Shown here: one piece after another, positions 28,689 through 37,423 of the stretch
How positions within the stretch are numbered: the stretch's first letter is position 1
Layout: each line of letters opens with the position of its first letter
DNA from: Phycisphaerales bacterium
GTDB lineage: Bacteria > Planctomycetota > Phycisphaerae > UBA1845 > Fen-1342
DNA: 39,338 bases
Direction: 5' to 3'
Assembly (NCBI GenBank): GCA_022839625.1
Contig: JALHJL010000039.1
Coordinates: 1 to 39,338, forward strand
Program-made: the position numbers and the translations under genes
Notes under the pieces: generated by a model
What the model was told of the DNA's origin: nothing
Databases searched by the model: none
What the model saw: the letters and a program-made list of their open reading frames with translations, nothing else

Positions 28689-30533
28689 TCACCAGCCCTC
28701 CGCTCCATTCCCGGAGGCCGGCAGCGTCACCGTCACTCGAGTTCCGACGCCGACCGTGCTCGACAGGTGCACCGCGGCCCCCATTGCCTTGGCGGCGTCG
28801 CGCACGATGGCCAGCCCGAGGCCGGTGCCGCGCTGCGCCCCCGAACGGGCCCGCTCAACCTGGTAAAAACGCTCGAAGACCCGCTCCTGCTCCGCTTCCG
28901 GGATTCCGCAGCCGTCGTCGTTCACCTCGAACACCGTCGTGCCTGGCTCCGCCCGGCACGCAACGCATACGTGCCCGCCCGGCGCGGTGAACTGGATCGC
29001 GTTGTCCACCAGGTTGTCCAGGACCAGGCGCAGCAGATGGGGGCTGGCGACCAGCGTCGCCGGCCGTCGCGGCTCCCAGCTCAGCTTCCAGTGCAGCCCC
29101 TTCGACCGAACGGCCTCCGCGAAGCGCTCCGTCAACTCGCGGAGGAACTCGTCCAGCTTCAGGCGTGCCAGCCCCCACGGCGCGGTCGGCGATTGCAGAC
29201 GCGAGAGGTCCAGCAGGTCCGTCGTCAACGCGGTCAGACGAGCACTGTGCCGGTCAATGACGTCCAGGAAGCGGCCGGCCGCGTCGCGCTCCGACACCAC
29301 GTCCATGTGCTGGAGCGTTTCCACGGCGGCCCGGATGGACGACAACGGGGTCCGTAGCTCGTGCGACGCGTTGGCCACGAAATCGCTTTGCAGCTCCAAC
29401 GCCCGCTGCAACGGAGTGACATCGGTCAGCACGACCAGCCTCCCCGCTGACGTGCGACGGGCACCCTGGGCCGGCTCCGGCAAGCGCAGGTCCGTCGCCC
29501 GGGCCAACAGGTGGACGACCCCCTCCGGCGTTTCGATGCGCAGGCGCGCCTCGGCGGCGCGCGGCGCGCTCGCCGCGTCGTCCCTGGGCTGGGGGCGCAG
29601 TATCTGCTGCAACTCGTGCTGCGGCAGACACTCTTCCAGCGCGCGCCCCAAGAGACCGGTCTCCTCCGCGCCCGGCGCATCGAGACTCAACAGACGCTGG
29701 GCGGCGGGGTTGAGCAGAATGATCCGGCCGTCGGCGTCCGCGGCGATCACCCCCTCGTTGAGCTGATCGAGCAGGGCTTCGAGCGTGCGGCGCTGGCGGT
29801 CGATCGTGTCCACTTGCGCCAGCAATCGGCGGCGCATTTCGTTCAGAGATTGCGCCAGCAGCGCGAACTCGTCGGCACCGCCGATCTCCGCCCGCACGGC
29901 GAGGTCGCCTTCGGCCAGGCTCTGGGCAGCACGCCCCAGCCGCCGCAGCAGCGCCGTCCAGCGCCGCGTGAGTGCCAGGCCGAGTCCGAGAATGGTGACC
30001 AGCGCGATCGCGCCGATGACGGTGGTGGTGCGTCCGAAGGAACGCGCGTGGGTCACGAACGTCCACCGCGGGCGGGCCAGCCACACCACGCCCAGCTCGG
30101 CGGCGTCGCGGCCGACTCGCACTGCGACCACCCGGCTGGCGGATGGCCCATGAAGGCCGCTGCGTGTAGCCGTGCCCGTCCCGTAGGCGAGCGCCGCCCG
30201 GACCTCGGGCTGCTCGAGCAGGCTTTCCACACCGATCCCGCCGTCGAACGTGTCGACGAGCACGCTGCCGTCGGTTACGAGAACGACCACGTCGGTGCCC
30301 TCGTTGTGCAGCGCGTGCGACATCTCCGCCACGGGGTGCGCATCCCGCGCCCCCCAGCTTTCGCGCAGCGCGTAGCTGAGCAGACGTGCCTCCGCCAGCA
30401 ACTGCTCGGTCAGTTCGGCATCGCGCAGCCGTTCCAGCTCGGCCGTGAACAGCCAGAAAGATGCCCCCAGCGCAAGCACCACGACGAGTGCGATCCCCCC
30501 GAGCAGCCGCCAGGATAGTCCGCCGAGTTTCAT
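28689..30533 (-). CDS. phoR: Phosphate-responsive sensor histidine kinase PhoR
   Basis: The 614-residue kinase has two membrane helices (about 9-29 and 172-190) around a periplasmic region. HAMP (about 190-245), PAS (about 250-380), HisKA with H391 in ASHELRTPLSS, and HATPase (N-box DNLVDNAIQF, DDGCGIPEAE, GTGLGLAI) follow. It should phosphorylate PhoB when PhoU and Pst report low phosphate. I start at the ATG at 30533; a GTG 11 codons upstream (30566) is possible, and neither has a strong ribosome-binding site. It lies between phoB and pstS. Confidence 0.93.
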   Translation of the reverse strand: MKLGGLSWRLLGGIALVVVLALGASFWLFTAELERLRDAELTEQLLAEARLLSYALRESWGARDAHPVAEMSHALHNEGTDVVVLVTDGSVLVDTFDGGIGVESLLEQPEVRAALAYGTGTATRSGLHGPSASRVVAVRVGRDAAELGVVWLARPRWTFVTHARSFGRTTTVIGAIALVTILGLGLALTRRWTALLRRLGRAAQSLAEGDLAVRAEIGGADEFALLAQSLNEMRRRLLAQVDTIDRQRRTLEALLDQLNEGVIAADADGRIILLNPAAQRLLSLDAPGAEETGLLGRALEECLPQHELQQILRPQPRDDAASAPRAAEARLRIETPEGVVHLLARATDLRLPEPAQGARRTSAGRLVVLTDVTPLQRALELQSDFVANASHELRTPLSSIRAAVETLQHMDVVSERDAAGRFLDVIDRHSARLTALTTDLLDLSRLQSPTAPWGLARLKLDEFLRELTERFAEAVRSKGLHWKLSWEPRRPATLVASPHLLRLVLDNLVDNAIQFTAPGGHVCVACRAEPGTTVFEVNDDGCGIPEAEQERVFERFYQVERARSGAQRGTGLGLAIVRDAAKAMGAAVHLSSTVGVGTRVTVTLPASGNGAEGW

Positions 30534-30637
30534 CCGTGATTGCGAGCCCGTTCGAGAATCCTGCACCGCGTCGCAGGAACACTCCGTGCTTCCGCGTCCG
30601 CCCAGCGCGGTGCGGCTGTTCCCTTGCGCACCGGCCG

Positions 30638-31348
30638 CTACGCCTCGTCCGGCTCCGACTCCGGCGCACGAAACGCGTACCCAACACCGCGAATCGTCTG
30701 AATCCAGCGGCCGGCCGGCCCCAGCTTCTTGCGCAGCGCCGCCACGTGCACGTCGATGGTGCGATCAGTCACGGCGACTCCGGCTCCCAGGGCGGCATCG
30801 ATGAGCTGGCCGCGGTTGAGCACCCGGCCGCGGCCGGACATCAATGCGTGCAGCAATCGGAACTCCGTCGCCGTCACGGCCAGCGACCGGCCCGCGACCG
30901 TCACTTCGTGCCGGCCGCGGTCCAGCGCGATCGGTCCGGCGGCCAATACGTCCGCGGATTCACGCGGGGTCTCTCCGCGCCGCAGGAGCGCGCTGACCCG
31001 TGCCAGCAGCACTTTAACCGAGAACGGCTTGCGAACGTAGTCGTCGGCCCCCAGTGCGAACCCGACCAGTTCGTCGGTGTCCTCGGCCTTCGCCGTCAGC
31101 ATCAGGATCGGGACGCGTGCGCTGCGCGGATCGCTTCGCAGCCGCATGGCCACGTCGTCGCCGGAGACGTGCGGCAACATGCGGTCCAGCAGGATCAGGT
31201 CGGGCAACTGCCGGTGGACTTCGGCCAGCGCGCTCCGTCCGTCGCTCGCCAACCGGCAGTCGTAGCCCTCGCGCCCCAGGTGGTACGACAGCATGTTCGC
31301 CAGGTCGGCTTCGTCCTCCACCACCAGGATCGACTTCGTCTTGGCCAT
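30638..31348 (-). CDS. phoB: Phosphate regulon response regulator PhoB (OmpR family)
   Basis: The 236-residue protein has a receiver domain (acidic E11/D12/E13, phospho-acceptor D55 in LLDRMLPH, KPFSVKVLL) and a winged-helix DNA-binding domain (ATEFRLLHALMSGRGRVLNRGQL, then DVHVAALRKKLG). It should bind the Pho boxes upstream of itself and of pstS. The ATG at 31348 fits the family start; the frame is open for another 42 codons upstream without homology. The ribosome-binding site is weak. phoR follows after about 105 bases. Confidence 0.94.
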   Translation of the reverse strand: MAKTKSILVVEDEADLANMLSYHLGREGYDCRLASDGRSALAEVHRQLPDLILLDRMLPHVSGDDVAMRLRSDPRSARVPILMLTAKAEDTDELVGFALGADDYVRKPFSVKVLLARVSALLRRGETPRESADVLAAGPIALDRGRHEVTVAGRSLAVTATEFRLLHALMSGRGRVLNRGQLIDAALGAGVAVTDRTIDVHVAALRKKLGPAGRWIQTIRGVGYAFRAPESEPDEA

Positions 31349-31720
31349 CTCTTCGCTCGCGACGGCAGCAACCCACTCGGCAGCCGACCAGCCTGGGCGG
31401 CACCGGCACCGCGGCGGTTCCCCGACCGCCCATCCCGGCCGGCAACGCGCAGTTGCCGATATGTCACAGCGCACATGTTAAGCGACCGTTAGCGGTACAT
31501 TAAGCGCAGAATAACGTGCACATGGTGGTCACCGCGGCGGCCTGCCCGGAGGACGAGATGGGTAACGGCACGGCACCTCTTCGGCCCGGCAGGCGCACAA
31601 ACGTCGCAGCCGACCGAACGAATCCCGGCTCGTTGGCGCGCAGTTTCCTCCGAACGCCTTACCCGCCGCAGTTCCCAATCGCACGTTGTGAATCAGATGC
31701 CGGCGGACACTGCGTTCCGG
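31349..31720. other. Intergenic region upstream of phoB
   Basis: This 372-base stretch separates phoB from the DUF2934 gene; both read leftward. It holds the phoB leader and the Pho box at 31476-31504. No other gene or element was recognised. Confidence 0.5.
31476..31504 (-). promoter_or_regulatory. Pho box upstream of phoB
   Basis: Read on the minus strand, CTTAATG, GCTAACG and CTTAACA repeat at 11-base intervals, matching the site before pstS. It ends about 128 bases before the phoB ATG; an AT-rich GACATAT lies some 12 bases further on and could serve as -10. This suggests PhoB autoregulation. Confidence 0.7.
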
Positions 31721-31930
31721 CTACAGTGAGAGTTCCTGCGTGAGCTCCCGTTCGGCCTGCAGCCAGTCCGCGTGTGCGTCGCCTGGGCCGCCGTTGCGCT
31801 GCAAGAAGATCTCGTATGCCCGGCACCTGATCTGTTCCTCCGAAAGCACGGCCTTCGTGCGGGCCTTCGTGATGCTCTTGGACGTGGAGCCGGTTTTTGT
31901 GGTGGTTCGCTTGGTCGTCTGCTTAGCCAT
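31721..31930 (-). CDS. Small DUF2934 protein
   Basis: The 69-residue protein has a basic, Thr/Lys-rich N-terminal half and a C-terminal half matching the DUF2934 pattern: EEQIRCRAYEIFLQRNGGPG followed by DAHADWLQAERELTQEL. The function of the family is unknown. It starts at an ATG with GGAG 9 bases upstream. The base-rich N-terminus could bind nucleic acid, but this is only a guess. Confidence 0.82.
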   Translation of the reverse strand: MAKQTTKRTTTKTGSTSKSITKARTKAVLSEEQIRCRAYEIFLQRNGGPGDAHADWLQAERELTQELSL

Positions 31931-32043
31931 TTGAGCATCTCCAGAATTCTGGGGGTATCTCCGTCCAGCCCACCTCGTGGCAGTCTAACCCCGTCCGCCG
32001 GGGCAGCCCGGGTGCCACCGCGGGGCACGAACTCATGCACCGG

Positions 32044-32072
32044 ATTCTACGCGCGCCGCGCGGTTTCATAAA
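32044..32072 (-). promoter_or_regulatory. Candidate promoter of the DUF2934 gene
   Basis: On the minus strand TAGAAT (32049-32044) is preceded at 17 bp by TTTATG (32072-32067), a weak -35. The leader would be about 105 bases. Confidence 0.32.
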
Positions 32073-32174
32073 GACATTTGGTGTCCGCCGCGCGCGATTG
32101 TACGGGCCCGGCCCCCACGCGCCCGGAAGTACGCACCGTGCGCGGTCACGGTCAGGGGTGACGCCGCACTGCGC

Positions 32175-33197
32175 TCAGTCGGCCATACGGGTACGAGCCG
32201 CCCCTTCCCGTGAGCCAAGATACCAGCGAATGGTCATTGGGACCCCGACCTCGTACGTCACGGTCGGCTCCCACCCCAGGACTCGCCGGGCCTTGTCCGC
32301 GGAGAAGTACGACCGCCGCCCCATGAGCCAGACCGCGTACCGCGTGACGAAGGGCGGCTTCCTCCAACCCAGCGCGTGCCCGAGGCACTCGAGCACGAAG
32401 CCGGCGAAATAGGCCACGCGGTACGGCACGTGGCGCTTTACCGGCGGCACCCCGATCGTCCGTGCCAGCAGGTCGAAGTACTCCTGCTGCGTAATGCAGC
32501 CGTCGTTGCTGCAATTGAACGCTTCGCCGTTGCAGTCGGCCCGTCCGGCGGCGGCGATGGCGGCTTCGGCGATGTTGCCGGCGTACACCACGTTCAACCG
32601 GTTGTCGCCGCGGCCGAGGATCTTCGCCCGGCCGGTCGTCACCATGTGGTACAGACGCGCGATGGTGGCGCGATCGCGCGGGCCGTAGATCCAGGCCGGT
32701 CGAATGACCGTCACCTCGATCCGGCCGGCCCGGTGCGCGTCCCAGACGAGCTGCTCGGCCGCGACCTTGGACTTGCTGTAGTAGGCCCAGCGGTAGAGCT
32801 GGTAGCCCAGTCCGCACGTCTCATCGACGGTCACGTCCCTCGTGTGGTAGCCGTAGGCGCTGATCGAGCTGATATGAACGAACCGCCGGACGCCGGCCGC
32901 GATGGCGGCCTCGAGCATGTTCCGCGTGCCGTCGATCGTGATGCGTTGAAACTCCTCCCACGGTCCCCAGTCGCCGACCTTGGCCGCGGAGTGGTACACC
33001 GCGTCCACGCCGGCACACGCTGCCGACAGCGACCCAGGCTCCGTGATGTCCCCGGCGGCGAACTCGACGTTCTGCGTCTCGAGCCAGCTCCGATCGCTCC
33101 CGGGCCGCACCAGGACGCGCACCGGCTGGCCGCGCTTGCGCAGTTGTTCCACGATGTGGCTGCCGAGCAGACCGGTCGCACCGGTGACCAGGTTCAT
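32175..33197 (-). CDS. NAD(P)-dependent epimerase/dehydratase (extended SDR, 3-beta-HSD-like)
   Basis: The 340-residue enzyme has the extended-SDR nucleotide-binding motif GATGLLGSH at its N-terminus, the HSAAKVGDWG strand, the catalytic YYSKSK (YxxxK), and IRPAWIYGPRD after it. It should act on a sugar nucleotide, a steroid-like or hopanoid-like substrate, or an alcohol; the exact one cannot be told. It starts 19 bases after the transketolase stop codon, indicating co-transcription. Confidence 0.85.
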   Translation of the reverse strand: MNLVTGATGLLGSHIVEQLRKRGQPVRVLVRPGSDRSWLETQNVEFAAGDITEPGSLSAACAGVDAVYHSAAKVGDWGPWEEFQRITIDGTRNMLEAAIAAGVRRFVHISSISAYGYHTRDVTVDETCGLGYQLYRWAYYSKSKVAAEQLVWDAHRAGRIEVTVIRPAWIYGPRDRATIARLYHMVTTGRAKILGRGDNRLNVVYAGNIAEAAIAAAGRADCNGEAFNCSNDGCITQQEYFDLLARTIGVPPVKRHVPYRVAYFAGFVLECLGHALGWRKPPFVTRYAVWLMGRRSYFSADKARRVLGWEPTVTYEVGVPMTIRWYLGSREGAARTRMAD

Positions 33198-33216
33198 GCC
33201 ATTGTTCCCGCCGCCG

Positions 33217-35169
33217 TTACCGCGGCCATTTCAGCAGGGCCAGGGCGTGGTCCGCGATCTGTGCGGGACCGACGCCGCAGTACTCGAGAATCTCCTCCGC
33301 GCTGCGCGTGGACTTCGGGATGCGCTGGCAACACAGCGTGGCGACGCGCAACGAGCCCACCCGGGCCGCAACCTCGGCGACGGCACTGCCGAGGCCGCCG
33401 CCGTAGTTGTCCTCCACGACCAGCGCGTGGCCGCCGGCCCGCTGAAGGGCATCCGTCAGCCGCTGGCCGTCGATCGGCAGCGCGTACGCGTCGATCACGG
33501 CCGCCCGGACCTTCTGCTCGGCCAGCAGGGCGGCCGTCTCCAGCGCCACGTGCACCATGTACCCGGCCGTCACGATGGCCAGGTCGTCGCCCCCGACCAG
33601 CACCTGGAATCCCCCGGGCTCGAACCGCGTCTGGGGGTCGTATAGCAGCGGCATGTCGGGCCGATGCGTGCGCATGTAGCACATGCCCGGCTGTTCGAGC
33701 ATCAGCCGTGTGCAATGATATGCCGCCACCGCATCGGCGGGATGAAAGAGCCAGCACAACGGGCTCTCCCGGTCGTCGCCGCGCACGGTGCCGAAGGCAC
33801 GGAAGAACGGCACGTCAAGCAGCCCCATCTGGCTCGGCCCGTCGGCGGCCAGCGAGATGCCCGCGTGTGAGCCCACGAGCTTGAGGTTGGCGCGCGAGAT
33901 GTTGGCCATCTCAATCTGGTCCGCGGCCCGCGAGAGGAACTTCGCAAACGAATTGACGAACGGGATGAACCCCGCCGCCGAAAGCCCCGCCGCCGCCGAC
34001 ACCATGTTCTGCTCGGCGATCTTGCACTCGAAGAAGCGGTCGGGAAACGCCGCCGCAAACATCTCGCTGAACGTCGAGTTGCTCACGTCGCCGTCGAGCA
34101 CCACCACCTGCGGGATGAGTTCGCCGGCAGTCCGCAACGCCGCACCGTAGGCCCGGCGGGTAGCGAGCTTGCCCCGCGCCAGCATCGGGCCGAGGCCGGC
34201 CGCCTCCATCGCCTCCCCGAATGACGGCCAAACGACACTGAGCGGGTCCTGCCGCTTCGCCTCCGCCGCCGCCGGGGGTTTGGGCGGCGCCGGCAGGCGA
34301 CCGTCGGGCTCAACTCCCGCGACCGCCTGGTCCAGCGATGCGCCGGCCTCCGCAAGCTCGGACTCGCTGAGCGGCTTGCCGTGCCAGTTGCCCGCCTGAA
34401 GCTGCGCGACCCCCCACCCTTTCACCGTCCGCGCGACGATCGCAACCGGCTGCGCGGACTTGCCCACCGGCCGGAACGCGCGCGCGATCGCCTGCGGATC
34501 GTGCCCGTCGATTTCTACCGCTTTCCAGCCGAACGCCTTCAGCTTCGCCAGGAGGTGCTTCGTCGATTGCTGCGGCGAAACCGGGCCGGCCTGCCCGTGT
34601 CCGTTCGCGTTGAAGATCGCGCAGACGTTGTTCAGGCCGCGTTCAGCGATGAAGTCCGCCGCCTCCCAGATCTGCCCCTCGCGCGACTCGCCGTCACCGA
34701 CGAGCACGTAGACCCGCCGGTCTGATCCATCCAGCCGAGCCGCCGCAGCCAGTCCCGCGGCGACGCTCAACCCCTGGCCGAGGCTGCCCGTCGCCGCGTC
34801 GAAGAACGGCACACCCTCCGCGGGGTTCGGGTGGCCGTCGAGTACGCTGTCGCGGGCGCGGAGCTGGTCAAGCTCGTGGGGTGTGAGTCGAGAAGCGCCA
34901 TTCCGGCTGCGGCCGACGGTCGCACCGAGGTCGGCGAGGGCGGCGTAGACGATCGGCACCGCGTGCCCTTCGGAAAGCACGAGCCGGTCCGCGGTCGGAT
35001 GCCACGGGTCCGCGGGGTCGTAGCGCATCTGTCGATACATCAGGTACGTAACGATGTGGGCCAACGAAAGGCCGCTCGACGGGTGGCCGGATCCGGCCTT
35101 GGCCGTCATTCGCACCGCCGACTTCCCGAGTTCCGCCGCCTTCCGATGGATGGCCGCCGCCAGCGCCAT
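33217..35169 (-). CDS. Transketolase, single-chain
   Basis: The 650-residue protein joins the thiamine-diphosphate domain (GHPSSGLSLAHI, GDGESREGQIWEAADF followed by N in FNANGHGQ) to the pyrimidine domain (CKIAEQNMVSAAAGLS) and the C-terminal domain (VVEDNYGGGLG). It moves two-carbon units between sugar phosphates in the pentose phosphate pathway. The ATG at 35169 has GGGAG upstream. A candidate promoter lies about 50 bases upstream, and the SDR gene follows closely. Confidence 0.93.
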   Translation of the reverse strand: MALAAAIHRKAAELGKSAVRMTAKAGSGHPSSGLSLAHIVTYLMYRQMRYDPADPWHPTADRLVLSEGHAVPIVYAALADLGATVGRSRNGASRLTPHELDQLRARDSVLDGHPNPAEGVPFFDAATGSLGQGLSVAAGLAAAARLDGSDRRVYVLVGDGESREGQIWEAADFIAERGLNNVCAIFNANGHGQAGPVSPQQSTKHLLAKLKAFGWKAVEIDGHDPQAIARAFRPVGKSAQPVAIVARTVKGWGVAQLQAGNWHGKPLSESELAEAGASLDQAVAGVEPDGRLPAPPKPPAAAEAKRQDPLSVVWPSFGEAMEAAGLGPMLARGKLATRRAYGAALRTAGELIPQVVVLDGDVSNSTFSEMFAAAFPDRFFECKIAEQNMVSAAAGLSAAGFIPFVNSFAKFLSRAADQIEMANISRANLKLVGSHAGISLAADGPSQMGLLDVPFFRAFGTVRGDDRESPLCWLFHPADAVAAYHCTRLMLEQPGMCYMRTHRPDMPLLYDPQTRFEPGGFQVLVGGDDLAIVTAGYMVHVALETAALLAEQKVRAAVIDAYALPIDGQRLTDALQRAGGHALVVEDNYGGGLGSAVAEVAARVGSLRVATLCCQRIPKSTRSAEEILEYCGVGPAQIADHALALLKWPR

Positions 35170-35216
35170 GATGCTCTCCCGACTCCGCACGCGGGTCGCG
35201 CCGGATAAAGGCGGGC

Positions 35217-35245
35217 AGTCTATCGGGCGTGGTTATCGCGGGCAA
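35217..35245 (-). promoter_or_regulatory. Candidate promoter of the transketolase-SDR operon
   Basis: On the minus strand TTGCCC (35245-35240) is followed after 17 bp by TAGACT (35222-35217), giving a leader of about 40 bases before the ATG at 35169. Each hexamer matches the consensus at four of six positions. Confidence 0.45.
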
Positions 35246-35386
35246 GCGACGGTGCGGACGGCCGGGAAGCAGGCATCGGCGGCCGGATTACGCGTCGGGC
35301 TTGACGTTGCCCCCGCGGCCCAAGCGGGTTGCCCGCGCGCGGTCCCGTCCCCGCTGAGGCAGAGCCCCCGCCGCCGATGGGCGTTA

Positions 35387-37258
35387 CTACTCGCGCCCAT
35401 AGTGCTTCAGCTTCCACGCCCGCCGCCGCTCCTTGGCGCGGGCCTTCTTCGCACTCGCGGCCGCCAGCAGCGGCCAGAGGTCCCGCCATCTTTCCGGCGG
35501 CTGACCGTAGCGCACGAAGAAGCTCTTCAGGAAGCGGACGCGATCGGTACGCGTCAAGCCGCACACGTTGCGGAGGCTGACGTGGAGGCGTGCCAGTGGA
35601 CGCACGAAGGAGAGCGGCGTCGGCTGGCCGCGGAAGCGGATCCCGTCCATGTCGATCCACAGCAGCTTCAACTGCGGATGCTGGACAACGAGGATATTGC
35701 CGGCCTTGCAATCGCGATGCTCAAAGCCGCGCTCCAGGAGCCGGCGAAGTTGCTGCGCCAAAAGGGGGCACAGCCGCCGCTTCAACCGCGCCCAATCCCG
35801 TGCCGACAAGTTCTCGCGCTGCTGTCGCAGGAAAGTCTCCAGGTCGACGGCCCCCGGAATCGCCTCGGTAATGAGCAGGCTGTCGAGCACGAACGGTCCC
35901 CAACGGTGCTCCAGCAAAGCCAGGGGCCGCGCGGTCGCAATGTCGCGGTTCAGCAGGCCGTGTCCCATCCGCCAGCCGCGTCGGCTGCGCGAGGGCGGCC
36001 ACAACTGCGCCAGCCGCCGGTGCCAGTTCCGCGCCCGCGGTCGCTTGATGATGACCGGCAAGTCCCCGGCCGGATGCGCGAGCACGGCGCGCTGGACGAG
36101 CGCCGAGTGGGAATCCTTGCAGGCCGGCGCCGTCGCCGCGTCAAACCAGCGCAGCGGATCGTCGAGCTGGCGGCACCACCATGCGCGGTCAAAGAGGACC
36201 TGCGAGGCGCGTGACTCGTCGGCCGGGTGTTTGCACGCCGCCACCGCCAGCCCGTTCCAACCCCGGGGTAGCTTGAGTTGCAGGAAGTACCGCCCGTCGC
36301 GCCGGCTGTGACGGTCACGGCGCGCCCACAACCGGGCGGCGTGACGGTCGGCGGCGGACTCCAGCGCGCTGACCAGGGCGCGGAAGCTCAACCCCAGGGG
36401 CCGGGCATGCTCGAAAACGGGCTCGAACTCGTTTCGCCACCGCAAGTAAGCCCGCAGGAAGCGCAGCCGGTCGCCCACGGAGCTGTGCCGGCGGAACCAC
36501 TGGTTCAGTTGCGTGAGATTGCGGACCACGGCCCGGTCGCTCAGCGGCCTGCCGCGCCGTGCACTTTGCAGATCGACAAACACCGTGCGGTACTGGCGCG
36601 GCCCCAGCGGCTGCACCAGCAGATTGGCGGCGTGCATGTCCAGGTGCTCGAAGCCGGCCTGATGGGCACGGGCGATCATCTCGGCGAGCAGCTCGATGAG
36701 CTGGGCGGTATCGTGCCGACGGCGGACCGCATCGTTGTCGGTGTGCAGTTGGAGCCAGAATTCGTTCAGCGCCTGAACCGGCTCGACGGCCTCGCTGACC
36801 AACAGCGTGCAGCGCCGGCCGTCGCGCCGCATGTCCAATGTATATGCCAGCGGCCGAACCGCGGGGATACCGGCGCGGCCGGCGAACAAACCGGCTTCCC
36901 ACTCCGCGCGACAGGGGGGCGTGCGGAACAACTGCCGCAGGCGGCGAATCCCCTGATCGTGAAAATGGTACTTCAGGTAGTAGGGAATGCCCTGGATCGT
37001 GGCGCGCCACACCTCGCGCCGGGAATTGTGTTTCACCCGTTGCCAACCCTGGCCGGCCGGATCGTTCCAGGCCGTGCTCGGCACCCGGGCCAGAAGCTCG
37101 GCGCCCTCGGCACAGCAGGTCCACCGAAGTCCGTCCGAGTCGCCCTGGCGCGGCTCCATGACGGTGACCGGCGCAACCAGGCAGGCGGCCGGCTCCTGAC
37201 GGAAACCGGTCAGCGGCGCCGACGACAACGTGGACGGAGTCAGATTGATCGTGCCCAT
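35387..37258 (-). CDS. Protein with two tandem WaaP/Kdo-kinase-like domains
   Basis: The 623-residue protein carries two kinase-like domains in one chain. The first (about 80-290) has K96 in YYLKYH, HLDMHAANLLV with catalytic D207, and D229 in VFVDLQS. The second (about 395-610) has K405 in VIIKRPR, HRDCKAGNILV with D516, and D536 in LWIDMDG. These features match lipopolysaccharide core heptose/Kdo kinases (WaaP, InaA, KdkA). No membrane helix or signal peptide is present, so it should act on the cytoplasmic side. Both copies keep their key residues. GGAAGG precedes the ATG. Upstream lies the unknown anchored protein; downstream the transketolase. Confidence 0.82.
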   Translation of the reverse strand: MGTINLTPSTLSSAPLTGFRQEPAACLVAPVTVMEPRQGDSDGLRWTCCAEGAELLARVPSTAWNDPAGQGWQRVKHNSRREVWRATIQGIPYYLKYHFHDQGIRRLRQLFRTPPCRAEWEAGLFAGRAGIPAVRPLAYTLDMRRDGRRCTLLVSEAVEPVQALNEFWLQLHTDNDAVRRRHDTAQLIELLAEMIARAHQAGFEHLDMHAANLLVQPLGPRQYRTVFVDLQSARRGRPLSDRAVVRNLTQLNQWFRRHSSVGDRLRFLRAYLRWRNEFEPVFEHARPLGLSFRALVSALESAADRHAARLWARRDRHSRRDGRYFLQLKLPRGWNGLAVAACKHPADESRASQVLFDRAWWCRQLDDPLRWFDAATAPACKDSHSALVQRAVLAHPAGDLPVIIKRPRARNWHRRLAQLWPPSRSRRGWRMGHGLLNRDIATARPLALLEHRWGPFVLDSLLITEAIPGAVDLETFLRQQRENLSARDWARLKRRLCPLLAQQLRRLLERGFEHRDCKAGNILVVQHPQLKLLWIDMDGIRFRGQPTPLSFVRPLARLHVSLRNVCGLTRTDRVRFLKSFFVRYGQPPERWRDLWPLLAAASAKKARAKERRRAWKLKHYGRE

Positions 37259-37423
37259 GGCCTTCCAGCACGGTACCCCACAGAGGCTCTGCTCTCTGCG
37301 CCCTTCGCGGTCATTCTATCCTGCCGCCAACTGTCCTCTCGAGGGCACAGAATACGTCGGCGAACGGCTGGTGAAAACCCCGCCGCCGCCGCGGAGCCGG
37401 TCCCCGGCAGCGGCGCGCGGCGC

